A stretch of DNA of 64,000 nucleotides from Labrenzia sp. PHM005 (GTDB lineage: Bacteria; Pseudomonadota; Alphaproteobacteria; Rhizobiales; Stappiaceae). The position numbers and the translations under genes are program-made. The notes beneath the pieces were generated by a model. That model did no database searches. It had not been told where the DNA came from and saw only the letters and a list, made by a program, of their open reading frames with translations. The number at the start of each line of letters is the position of its first letter. Within the stretch, counting starts at the first letter, position 1. Location: contig NZ_CP041191.1 in assembly GCF_006517275.1 (NCBI RefSeq), positions 1,669,001 through 1,733,000 of the forward strand, read 5' to 3'. Of the stretch, positions 44,659 through 52,499 are shown one piece after another.

Positions 44659-44706
44659 TGAGTGTTTCAGGCAGGGTTCGGTGATCCGAGTTTGGCCGGT
44701 AACGTT

Positions 44707-45594
44707 CTAGGCCGTGGACGCGCGGTCATTTGATCCTGTTTTTTCTGAATTCTGCTCTGCCCAGCCGGTCACACGGCTGACATATCGTCGGCTCACCGGA
44801 ATTTGCATGCCATCTTGCGTCTCAATCCGCGTGTTGTTGCCTTTTCGAATGACCTTTCGGATCGCTTCGTTCGCGATCCAGTGGCTTCGGTGAACCTGCA
44901 TTCCAAGCGATGGAGGCAATTCCCGCAGAATGTCGCTGAACCTATAGAGGATCATCCGGGTTTCGGCAGTCCCGACAAGTTTGACATAGTGCTCTTGTGC
45001 TTCTGCGCGGAGCAATGTGCCAGTGAACGGCGGTGACAAGCTTTCAAAAAATGAGGTCTGACCTTGCAGGTTTTCGGTTAGCGCACCGCCATCTGCAAGT
45101 TCTTCCGATGTGGTTTCAAGCGCCTCTTGCGCAACGTTCGTGTGCTTGCCAATGCTTACGATCATTCTTGTTTCCGCCAAAAGCGGAAGGGAGAGCAGCC
45201 CGCACAAAAACGCGTGGTTGTCCAAGAGGTAGCCAAGTTCCAGGAGAAAGGCACCAACCCGCGGATCCGGTCCCCAAGCTGTTCCTGCTGTGGATCCAAG
45301 CTCAGGAAGCCCGAGCACGATATCCATCGCCGTGACCGAAAGAACAAAAGGCAAATAGCTGGCAAGTCCTGCCAGACATAGCACAGCCACTTTCCGCCTA
45401 TTCAACGCTGGTATCAGTCCAACAAGAAGAAAGAACGCAAAAAACAGCGTGGCTTCAATCGATATCCGGACAAACCAATATCCGTATACGCTCAAGACAT
45501 TCCAGCCATCCGGCCGTGTTTGCTGGTTCGCGGCAAGCAGAAAAGCGGCACAAATTGTCATGGCAATCAGCAACAGCAGGTTCTGCCGGGACAT
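44707..45594 (-). CDS. Membrane-anchored LytTR-family transcriptional regulator
   Basis: Protein of 295 residues. The N-terminal half has about four transmembrane helices (about residues 5-22, 38-62, 68-90, 110-130). The C-terminal LytTR DNA-binding domain (about 190-285) is marked by LLRAEAQEHYVKLVG, the core HRSHWIANEAI and RIETQDGMQIPVSRRYV. It has no receiver domain, so the signal probably comes through the membrane part. GAGGAAAAG precedes the ATG on the minus strand. Converges on cheR. Target genes unknown. Confidence 0.9.
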   Translation of the reverse strand: MSRQNLLLLIAMTICAAFLLAANQQTRPDGWNVLSVYGYWFVRISIEATLFFAFFLLVGLIPALNRRKVAVLCLAGLASYLPFVLSVTAMDIVLGLPELGSTAGTAWGPDPRVGAFLLELGYLLDNHAFLCGLLSLPLLAETRMIVSIGKHTNVAQEALETTSEELADGGALTENLQGQTSFFESLSPPFTGTLLRAEAQEHYVKLVGTAETRMILYRFSDILRELPPSLGMQVHRSHWIANEAIRKVIRKGNNTRIETQDGMQIPVSRRYVSRVTGWAEQNSEKTGSNDRASTA

Positions 45595-45845
45595 CGACTT
45601 TTCCTCTAGAAATGGCTCAATGCACTATACCATTGATGATGCATGAATGGCATTCCCCGTTAAGGCATTGAAATAATGTCAAATTCAATTCCGTTCAAGA
45701 ACTCGCGAATTATCTCATTTAAACCCCGCATGGGAGGTTTCAACACTGCTATTTTATCCCAGATACCCCAAGAGCGATTGGAGCCACTGCCATTTGTTCT
45801 GGGATTTTGGCTTCCTTCGAGTTTTGGCAACCAAAGGAATAACCA

Positions 45846-46817
45846 ATGAGTGAAATTCAGGTTCGACTGACACGGCGTGCTGCCTTGTTGGGAGCAGGGG
45901 CGACGGCATTAGGGGCTGGCGTCGCGTCGTCCGGAACGGTTCATGCTGCTGCCGAAAAGCAAGGCGCCATGGCAGCGCCGGTTGCACGTTACAATGTTGG
46001 TTCCTTTGAAGTGAACACTTTGCTTGATGGCGCGGTCACTGTTGGGGAACCCCAGAAGACGTTCGGCATGAACGTTGATGCCAGCACGTTCTCACAAGCG
46101 TCTTCGGATAACTTTATTCCCGATGATAGTTTCAAGGCGTTTTTTACACCCACACTGGTCAACACAGGGCAGGAGTTGATTCTCTTTGATACCGGAGTTG
46201 GAGAAGGAGGGCGTCCTGCACGCGGCAACATGCGCGCCGCGTTGATGAGCGCAGGCTATACGCCGGAGCAAGTCGATGTAGTCGTCATCACCCATATGCA
46301 CCCAGATCATATCGGCGGCTTGATGGAGGCAGGCGCGCCTGCATTCCCAAATGCCCGCTATGTGACCGGCCAGAAGGAGTTTGACTTCTGGTCTGCTATG
46401 GACCCGGAAGCCAATGGCGTTACCAAGCTTATGGCAAAGAATGTCAAACCGCTTGCCGAGAAAATGACATTCCTGGGAGATGGCGGGTCAGTTGCGTCTG
46501 GGATTACAGCAGTGGCTGCACACGGTCACACACCTGGTCACACCCTCTATATGCTGGAAGATGGGGGGCAGCAGCTTCTTCTCGCGGCTGACCTTGCCAA
46601 CCACTATGTCTGGTCATTGGCTCACCCAACGTGGGAAGTCCGGTTTGATATGGACAAAGAAGCGGCGGCTGCGACGAGGCAGTCCGTCTTGGGCATGCTG
46701 GCCAGCGATAAAGTTCCGTTTGTCGGCTACCATATGCCATTCCCAGCTGTTGGATATGTTTCCACTGAGGGAAGCGGGTTCCGCTACGTTCCAGCGTCTT
46801 ATCAGCTCAATCTCTAG
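45846..46817 (+). CDS. Tat-exported metallo-beta-lactamase-fold hydrolase
   Basis: Protein of 323 residues. A Tat signal (LTRRAALLGAGATALGAGVASSGTVHAAA) directs export of the folded enzyme. The MBL fold carries the metal motif THMHPDHIGG (HxHxDH; about residue 145-155), a second His in AAHGHTPGHTLY and an Asp in LLAADLANHY, so a two-metal site is probable. Relatives include quorum-quenching lactonases and other hydrolases; substrate unknown. A terminator follows. The gene is divergent from the LytTR regulator, with 251 bases between them. Confidence 0.9.
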   Translation: MSEIQVRLTRRAALLGAGATALGAGVASSGTVHAAAEKQGAMAAPVARYNVGSFEVNTLLDGAVTVGEPQKTFGMNVDASTFSQASSDNFIPDDSFKAFFTPTLVNTGQELILFDTGVGEGGRPARGNMRAALMSAGYTPEQVDVVVITHMHPDHIGGLMEAGAPAFPNARYVTGQKEFDFWSAMDPEANGVTKLMAKNVKPLAEKMTFLGDGGSVASGITAVAAHGHTPGHTLYMLEDGGQQLLLAADLANHYVWSLAHPTWEVRFDMDKEAAAATRQSVLGMLASDKVPFVGYHMPFPAVGYVSTEGSGFRYVPASYQLNL

Positions 46818-46853
46818 TGCACAGGCCCCATCATCCTGAGACATAGAGGAGGA

Positions 46854-46883
46854 AACGGCCGGGAGCCCACCCGGCCGTTTTTT
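46854..46883 (+). terminator. Terminator after the metallo-beta-lactamase-fold gene
   Basis: Stem AACGGCCGGG/CCCGGCCGTT with a six-base loop, followed by at least five T. Coordinates are accurate to a base or two. Confidence 0.88.
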
Positions 46884-46991
46884 CGTTTAGAGCGGGCCAT
46901 GTTTATCTGAAAACAGGACGCATCGCTGGTTTGCCGTTGATGTCGGTGAGTTCAGCGAGTGAACATCAAACCCGCTTATACGGCATATGAT

Positions 46992-47459
46992 CTATCTGAA
47001 TTCTGCGCTCCAATCGAAAAGGGCGGACTCTTCATAAGACATTGGCCAGTGCGAAAAATGGGCCGGGATATGCGCGGTAGATACCAGGTCGCTGGCCGGA
47101 AAATACGGTTTGATATCGATGACCGGCGTCTCTGGGAGCGTGTCGATGTACGGTGTCGTAATGCTTCCGATCTTCAGATCCACGCCAGTGATCGCAATTG
47201 CCGAGAAACAGATTGGATTTGGCCGGTCCGGTGATCGGGAGGCGAACACGCCAACACCCTGGTCGCTGGACGTATAGGGGGCAGGGCAAGTGAGCGGGAC
47301 CGTCCCGGGAGCATCGGTTCTGTCCGCAAGCCAGAGAACAAAAGCATGGCTGAATTGCTCTAGTCCGGTAAGTCCCTGCCGAAAGGCTTCGTCAATTCGA
47401 ATCTCAAAGCCGTGTTCCGTCGGGCATACTTTCCCGATCACCGTCAAAACGTGTGTCAT
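46992..47459 (-). CDS. trmO: TrmO-like tRNA m6t6A37 methyltransferase
   Basis: Protein of 155 residues with the single beta-barrel TrmO (TsaA/YaeB) fold. Motifs: LTGLEQFSHAFVLWL, GVGVFASRSPDRPNPICFSAI (the RSPxRPNPI signature that forms the SAM site) and DTLPETPVIDIKPYFP. It methylates the t6A37 base of tRNA-Thr. It lacks the longer C-terminal extension of some homologues, as do many bacterial forms. Lies between the metallo-beta-lactamase-fold gene and ctrA. Confidence 0.88.
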   Translation of the reverse strand: MTHVLTVIGKVCPTEHGFEIRIDEAFRQGLTGLEQFSHAFVLWLADRTDAPGTVPLTCPAPYTSSDQGVGVFASRSPDRPNPICFSAIAITGVDLKIGSITTPYIDTLPETPVIDIKPYFPASDLVSTAHIPAHFSHWPMSYEESALFDWSAEFR

Positions 47460-47580
47460 TCTTCTCGTCCTTGTATCGAAAATCAGTGATCAGGCCTGAT
47501 GCAGGCAGCCTGCCGATACTTTATTGAAAGAACAAGAGGAAAGCAGAATCTCAGTGCTTTGCCGGATGCGTTGGGCCAAC

Positions 47581-47606
47581 AAAAAACCCCGCCGGAGGCG
47601 GGGTTT
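47581..47606 (-). terminator. Terminator of ctrA
   Basis: Read on the minus strand: ten-bp stem AAACCCCGCC/GGCGGGGTTT with a three-base loop, followed by a T-run (six A on the plus strand at 47581-47586). Confidence 0.9.
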
Positions 47607-47632
47607 CGTCATCTCATATTTGAGGAACTGCG

Positions 47633-48325
47633 TTATGCAGCGACCTCAACATCCGGTTCGCGCAGAACGTAGCCACGTCCCCAAACCGTTTCGATGTAAT
47701 TCTTGCCAGATGTTGCCGCTGCAAGCTTCTTGCGAAGTTTACAGATGAAGACGTCGATGATCTTCAATTCTGGCTCGTCCATGCCACCATAAAGATGGTT
47801 CAGGAACATTTCCTTTGTCAGGGTCGTACCCTTGCGCAAGGAGAGAAGTTCCAGCATCTGATATTCCTTGCCGGTCAGATGCACACGCTGGCCGCCAACT
47901 TCCACCGTTTTGGTGTCCAAGTTGACCTTCAGGTCGCCGGTAACGATGACGGACTGAGCATGGCCTTTCGAGCGGCGGACAATCGCATGAATACGTGCCA
48001 CCAGCTCGTCCTTGTGGAACGGCTTGGTCATATAGTCATCGGCGCCGAAGCCGAGACCGCGAACCTTGTCTTCAATACCGGCGTTGCCGGAAAGAATTAG
48101 GATCGGTGTCTTAACTTTCGAGACCCGAAGTGTGCGGAGAACCTCATAACCGGACATGTCCGGCAGGTTCAGATCCAGCATAATAATGTCATAATCGTAC
48201 AGTTTGCCGAGGTCGATTCCTTCCTCGCCAAGATCTGTCGTGTAGACGTTGAAGTTCTCGGACTTCAGCATCAACTCGATGCTTTGCGCTGTCGCGTTAT
48301 CATCCTCAATCAACAATACACGCAT
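47633..48325 (-). CDS. ctrA: CtrA, master cell-cycle response regulator
   Basis: OmpR-type response regulator of 230 residues. ATG 48325 gives the canonical start [20 protein letters not shown]; the frame extends 13 codons further. Phospho-acceptor D51 in [21 protein letters not shown]. The winged-helix DNA-binding domain has [52 protein letters not shown]. CtrA binds TTAA-N7-TTAA boxes, blocks replication start and drives flagellar and division genes. It ends in hydrophobic AA residues (VEVAA), as needed for ClpXP degradation. Confidence 0.98.
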   Translation of the reverse strand: MRVLLIEDDNATAQSIELMLKSENFNVYTTDLGEEGIDLGKLYDYDIIMLDLNLPDMSGYEVLRTLRVSKVKTPILILSGNAGIEDKVRGLGFGADDYMTKPFHKDELVARIHAIVRRSKGHAQSVIVTGDLKVNLDTKTVEVGGQRVHLTGKEYQMLELLSLRKGTTLTKEMFLNHLYGGMDEPELKIIDVFICKLRKKLAAATSGKNYIETVWGRGYVLREPDVEVAA

Positions 48326-48696
48326 GCCAATCCCCTTGTTCTGCCTTTCCTGGGCAAGTCGCAACGGCTGTGTCGGCGCCTGCTACGTAGGACTGCTGTT
48401 AACCCCGACTCAATCTATCGATTAATGGTTAACAAATTCTATTTCATAGCGGCAAGGCTCGCGGAAACGTTTCTGTGAACAAAGCCCAACTAATTGAATC
48501 ACTGGAAAGAATCCAGATTCATCTTTCTTAATGTTGAACTTTAAGAAATCGGCGTAACCGATTCCGTTCAGATTCCTTTCAACAAAGCCAGAATAACTTC
48601 GATATGACCCTCGCTCGTGCGGCTTTCAAAGGTTAAGATTAACCAGAGTCGTAAACGATCGGTTACCAAAACCGTTAACAGGGGAAAGAAATTAAC
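48326..48696. promoter_or_regulatory. ctrA-fliI regulatory region with GANTC cluster and CtrA-type sites
   Basis: A 371-base divergent region. GANTC (CcrM methylation) sites are at 48407, 48496, 48509, 48516, 48560 and 48571, six in 170 bases. ATGGTTAA (48425-48432) is the reverse complement of the CtrA 8-mer TTAACCAT. Nine TTAA tetramers occur, including TTAA-GA-TTAA near 48634. Exact TTAA-N7-TTAA is not present. This fits cell-cycle control of ctrA and CtrA control of fliI. Confidence 0.6.
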
Positions 48697-50022
48697 GTGA
48701 AGGCGCTTTTTGCCGAGATTGATTCGCTCATGTCGACGGAAATTTATGGCCGCGTAACCGCGGTTCAGGGCCTTCTTGTTGAGATCGCCGGACCGATTCA
48801 CGAAATGAGTGTCGGATCCCGTTTGATGATCGACAGTGGTGAGGATAACCCCAAAGTTCCTGCAGAAGTCGTTGGTTTTCGCGAGGGCCACGCCTTGTGT
48901 ATGCCGTTTTCAGGCCTAGAAGGCGTCCGCATGGGCTGCAAGGCGGTGATCAGTTCCCGCGAGAGTGTCGTGCACCCCAGCAATGAATGGCTCGGGCGGG
49001 TGGTTAATGCACTTGGTGAACCGATTGATGGTAAAGGACCTCTTCCAAATGGCGGTCTGCCTCGCAAATTGCGAAGCGCACCACCGCCCGCTAACGAAAG
49101 ATCCCGTGTTGGGCCTCCTCTTGATCTCGGGGTCCGGGCTCTAAATACCTTTGTGACTTGTTGCGAAGGGCAGCGGATGGGTATTTTCGCCGGCTCCGGT
49201 GTCGGTAAATCGGTTCTCATGTCGATGCTTGCTCGCAATACCAAATGTGACACGGCGGTCATTGGTCTGATCGGCGAACGTGGCCGCGAAGTGCAAGAGT
49301 TTATTGAAGACGACCTTGGCGAAGAGGGGTTGGCGCGGTCGGTCGTCGTTGTTGCGACCTCTGACGAAAGCGTTTTGATGCGCCGGCAGGCCGCCTATCT
49401 TGCGATGACGCTGGCCGAACACTTTCGCGATGAGGGTGACAAGGTTCTGTGCATGATGGATTCGGTGACCCGATTCGCTATGGCGCAGCGGGAAATCGGC
49501 CTGTCGATCGGCGAACCGCCTACATCTAAAGGGTATACCCCTACCGTCTTCACCGAATTGCCGCGTCTTTTAGAACGCGCGGGGCCGGGGAAAGTGGGGT
49601 CTGGATCGATCACGGGCTTATTTACGGTTCTTGTCGAAGGCGACAATCACAATGAACCGGTTGCCGATGCGGTGCGCGGCATTTTGGATGGGCACGTTGT
49701 CATGGAGCGGGGAATCGCGGAACGCGGGCGCTACCCAGCTATTAATGTGTTGAAATCTGTGTCCCGGACTATGCCGCGCTGCGTGCCATCAGATCAGCAG
49801 CCGGTCTTAAGAAAAGCCAAGCAACTTCTGTCCACTTATACGGACATGGAAGAACTGATCCGCCTTGGGGCTTATCGAAGAGGATCTGACCCAACCGTGG
49901 ATGAAGCGATCCACCGATTCGGACCGATTGACGACTTTCTTAATCAAGGTAAGGATGAGGCGACGTCAATTTCTGACGGTTATGTCCAACTTGCCAACCT
50001 TTTGGAAATGACTCAGGGATAG
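48697..50022 (+). CDS. fliI: FliI flagellar export ATPase
   Basis: F1-beta-like ATPase of 441 residues that energises type III flagellar export. The start is GTG 48697, with AGGGGAAAG upstream. Walker A GSGVGKS is at residues 166-172. Other ATPase motifs: [53 protein letters not shown] and the [32 protein letters not shown] region. Followed 28 bases later by fliJ. Confidence 0.97.
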   Translation: MKALFAEIDSLMSTEIYGRVTAVQGLLVEIAGPIHEMSVGSRLMIDSGEDNPKVPAEVVGFREGHALCMPFSGLEGVRMGCKAVISSRESVVHPSNEWLGRVVNALGEPIDGKGPLPNGGLPRKLRSAPPPANERSRVGPPLDLGVRALNTFVTCCEGQRMGIFAGSGVGKSVLMSMLARNTKCDTAVIGLIGERGREVQEFIEDDLGEEGLARSVVVVATSDESVLMRRQAAYLAMTLAEHFRDEGDKVLCMMDSVTRFAMAQREIGLSIGEPPTSKGYTPTVFTELPRLLERAGPGKVGSGSITGLFTVLVEGDNHNEPVADAVRGILDGHVVMERGIAERGRYPAINVLKSVSRTMPRCVPSDQQPVLRKAKQLLSTYTDMEELIRLGAYRRGSDPTVDEAIHRFGPIDDFLNQGKDEATSISDGYVQLANLLEMTQG

Positions 50023-50050
50023 ACTGCCCATGTAAGGGGAGTATTGAGTA

Positions 50051-50461
50051 ATGAAAACCCGAGACAGTTTGATCCGTTTGAAGCGGTTTCAAGTTGACGA
50101 AAAACGGCGGCAGCTCGCCCAGATCGAGAGTATGATATCCGAGTTTCACCGGATGGCAGACGAACTCGATGATCAGATTCGCACCGAACAGGAGCGGACC
50201 GGGATCACTGATGTGACGCATTTCGCCTATCCCACATTTGCAAAGGCTGCAGCGGACCGGAGAGACAATCTGCGTAATTCAGCACATGAGCTGGATGACC
50301 AGTTGCAACGGGCTCAGGACGAACTCAGTGAAGCGATCGAAGATCTGAAGAAGTTTGAGCAGCTGGAAGAACGGGATCAGCAGCGTGAACGGACGGCGCA
50401 GGAGATGGCCGAACAAGACCTTCTTGATGAAGTCGCTGCGCGCGGGCGGTCTAGGTTCTAG
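50051..50461 (+). CDS. fliJ: FliJ flagellar export chaperone
   Basis: Small, almost wholly helical and highly charged protein of 136 residues (for example RLKRFQVDEKRRQLAQIESMISEFHRMADEL), with two antiparallel coiled-coil helices as in FliJ. It acts inside the FliI ring and escorts chaperones. Sequence similarity in this family is low, so placement next to fliI is a main argument. Confidence 0.85.
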   Translation: MKTRDSLIRLKRFQVDEKRRQLAQIESMISEFHRMADELDDQIRTEQERTGITDVTHFAYPTFAKAAADRRDNLRNSAHELDDQLQRAQDELSEAIEDLKKFEQLEERDQQRERTAQEMAEQDLLDEVAARGRSRF

Positions 50462-50650
50462 TTTTCGGGCCGAGCCGAGACATTTCAATATTAGATACTG
50501 CTAGCCGCCTCTTTCTGGCGGTAAGCCGTCTTTGTGCGGCGTGTTACATATAAGCTAGTAGATTGCCACCTCGCGATTGTTGTTTGTCGCGGGATCTGTT
50601 CCTATGTGATCTGTTGTTTCTTGGGTCAATAAGCATAAAAAGCTGACTGT

Positions 50651-51085
50651 ATGCGCCTCGTTATCGCTTTTCTTCTGCCGATCGCGACCTTTTCCTTTGC
50701 TCTTGGTATCACGTTGCCAATGATGCGGCTGGAGAAGCTGTATTTTCTAGAAGAGCGGCCGTCTCTCATCGATGTTATTCAAGGACTTTGGGTTGAGGGG
50801 GATGCGGCATTGGCTGTTGTCATCGCCCTCTTTTCCGTCATTTTTCCGGCGGCGAAAATCGCATTGACCCATGTGGCCGCCGTGACAGGTGGCCGGTCCC
50901 GGTCGCTGGCGCTTTTATCCGCAGTCAGTAAATGGTCAATGCTGGACGTTATGCTCGTCGCGCTTGTTTTGTTCGCGGCCAAGACCAGCGGGCTGGCGGC
51001 GGCATCTCTCTTGCCAGGACTGTGGTTTTACGCCGGCGCAACGCTCGCTACGGCGCTGGCCGCGATGCTTTGCCAAAGAGCTTAG
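50651..51085 (+). CDS. Single-domain PqiA-like membrane protein
   Basis: Protein of 144 residues with about four transmembrane helices. The PqiA-domain motifs SVIFPAAKIALTHVAAV and LSAVSKWSMLDVMLVALVLF are present (Paraquat-inducible protein A family). PqiA of Escherichia coli has two such domains; this protein has one and no zinc-ribbon Cys. In other bacteria the family partners with MCE lipid-transport proteins (PqiB), which are not nearby. Role in envelope lipid transport is inferred. Confidence 0.8.
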   Translation: MRLVIAFLLPIATFSFALGITLPMMRLEKLYFLEERPSLIDVIQGLWVEGDAALAVVIALFSVIFPAAKIALTHVAAVTGGRSRSLALLSAVSKWSMLDVMLVALVLFAAKTSGLAAASLLPGLWFYAGATLATALAAMLCQRA

Positions 51086-51102
51086 AGCGTTTTGCGCTCT
51101 AA
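51082..51102. terminator. Palindrome between convergent genes
   Basis: Perfect 8-bp stem TTAGAGCG/CGCTCTAA with loop TTTTG, between the PqiA-like gene (plus) and the DUF2336 gene (minus). There is no clear T-run. Confidence 0.5.
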
Positions 51103-51111
51103 CAAGATCGG

Positions 51112-52227
51112 TCAAGCGATCGCGAGCTTTCCTGGGTCGCGGAGCTCTTTCTCCGAATCGCGGGTCTTCCGTTTGGCCTGAAAGTCTGTGCAACGCGCCC
51201 CTTTGCTAGCCTCAAGTTCTTTCAAATAGGCTGTATACGCACCAATCCAACTGGAGCCTTTTGCTGAGGGAATTCTCAGGTGATCGCAACGCGCCTTTAC
51301 AAAGAGCGCGAACGTTTGCGCTTGAAGGCCACATCGGGCTGCAGTGCGCATGACGGTCTCAAGCTTGCCGTTAAAGATCGCATCTTTCAGCGACTTCAAT
51401 GCGATGCGGCCCCGGATGCCCATCAGTTCGATGACATGATTGAACCGCTGATCTTGAAGCAGGAGAGTAATCAACTCGTCTGCCGTTGCTCCAGCGCGCT
51501 GTGCTTCCGCCCACAAGAGACTCATATCTTGATTGTCGAGCGCATGGCCAAGTTTGCGGCGCAGAGTTTTGAGCCGGGCAATTTGATCCAGTTGATCTTG
51601 TGAGAGAGCCCCCTGAATAATGGCGTTCAGGCGCTTTTTGGCTTCTTCATTCACAATTGGCAGCAGTTTTTGGCAGACTGCCGGTGTCAAATCGGATCTG
51701 AGTGATAGGTTCTCCCTGACAGCGACGTCTTCCGCCGCAATTCGAACCAGGCAAAGCATCGCGTCGCGGGACAAGCGGATTTCCCGATTGCCAGCCAGGA
51801 TCCGGTGTATTGGTTTGTCGCCCTTTTGAGCTAGGGCATCTGAAACTTGCGCACTCAAATCGTTTCGCTGAGCAATAGCTTCTAAATGTCCATTGCTGAG
51901 TGCTTCCATCAGATCCAGCAGATCTTCTTGTGTAAATGCTGGAGAAGACGTCAGCACTGGCGAGGCCACTGAGACATCGTCGGCTGCGATTTTGCGAACT
52001 AGAGAAACCGGTGTTTTAGGGCAAGTTGATATTTTCTGGGCAAGTCGAGCCCGATCTTTTGTCGTGGCATCGCTATAGAGTTTCAATGCGACTTCAGCAA
52101 ATATTGTAAGTTCTTGTGTGGTGCGCTGATCAAGGTCTTCGGTCACCAGCTTGCAAAGCTCACCGAACAACGTCGTACGTGCGGCGTCGGTCCCTTCTTC
52201 GGCAAGTTTGACTAGTGACAGTGACAT
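51112..52227 (-). CDS. DUF2336 protein
   Basis: All-helical protein of 371 residues with DUF2336 (HEAT-like repeats, about residues 40-330), e.g. AEVALKLYSDATTKDRARLAQKIS and a repeated TPVSLVRKIAADDVSVASPVLTSS pattern. The family occurs mainly in alphaproteobacteria and has no settled function. The tail is basic (RCTDFQAKRKTRDSEKELR). Divergent from the MscS gene with 272 bases between their starts. Confidence 0.85.
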   Translation of the reverse strand: MSLSLVKLAEEGTDAARTTLFGELCKLVTEDLDQRTTQELTIFAEVALKLYSDATTKDRARLAQKISTCPKTPVSLVRKIAADDVSVASPVLTSSPAFTQEDLLDLMEALSNGHLEAIAQRNDLSAQVSDALAQKGDKPIHRILAGNREIRLSRDAMLCLVRIAAEDVAVRENLSLRSDLTPAVCQKLLPIVNEEAKKRLNAIIQGALSQDQLDQIARLKTLRRKLGHALDNQDMSLLWAEAQRAGATADELITLLLQDQRFNHVIELMGIRGRIALKSLKDAIFNGKLETVMRTAARCGLQAQTFALFVKARCDHLRIPSAKGSSWIGAYTAYLKELEASKGARCTDFQAKRKTRDSEKELRDPGKLAIA

Positions 52228-52499
52228 TTTTCCTCCTGATCATGCAAAGAAGAAAGGCATTTTATTATTAATACGTTACCGTTTTCTCTATTATTGAAAT
52301 GTGACCTAGCGGCAATTTTTTGTTTTTATTGATATTTCGCGACGATAATTGTTAAAATTGACAATATTCCATTTCTTTGCGAGATCGTGGCTTCTATGGT
52401 TGGCCGGCACCAGCCTCCTTGAGACATAGGAGAAGCCGGAGTACGTCATTTTTAGCGAGAACCGTTTTTCGCATGCCTGACCGTTCTGGTGGACCCTTC

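Noticed and set aside
48630..48696. Exact CtrA full site directly before fliI
   Set aside because: Several TTAA tetramers are present, but none with the spacing of seven; only partial matches such as TTAC-N8-TTAAC near 48663.
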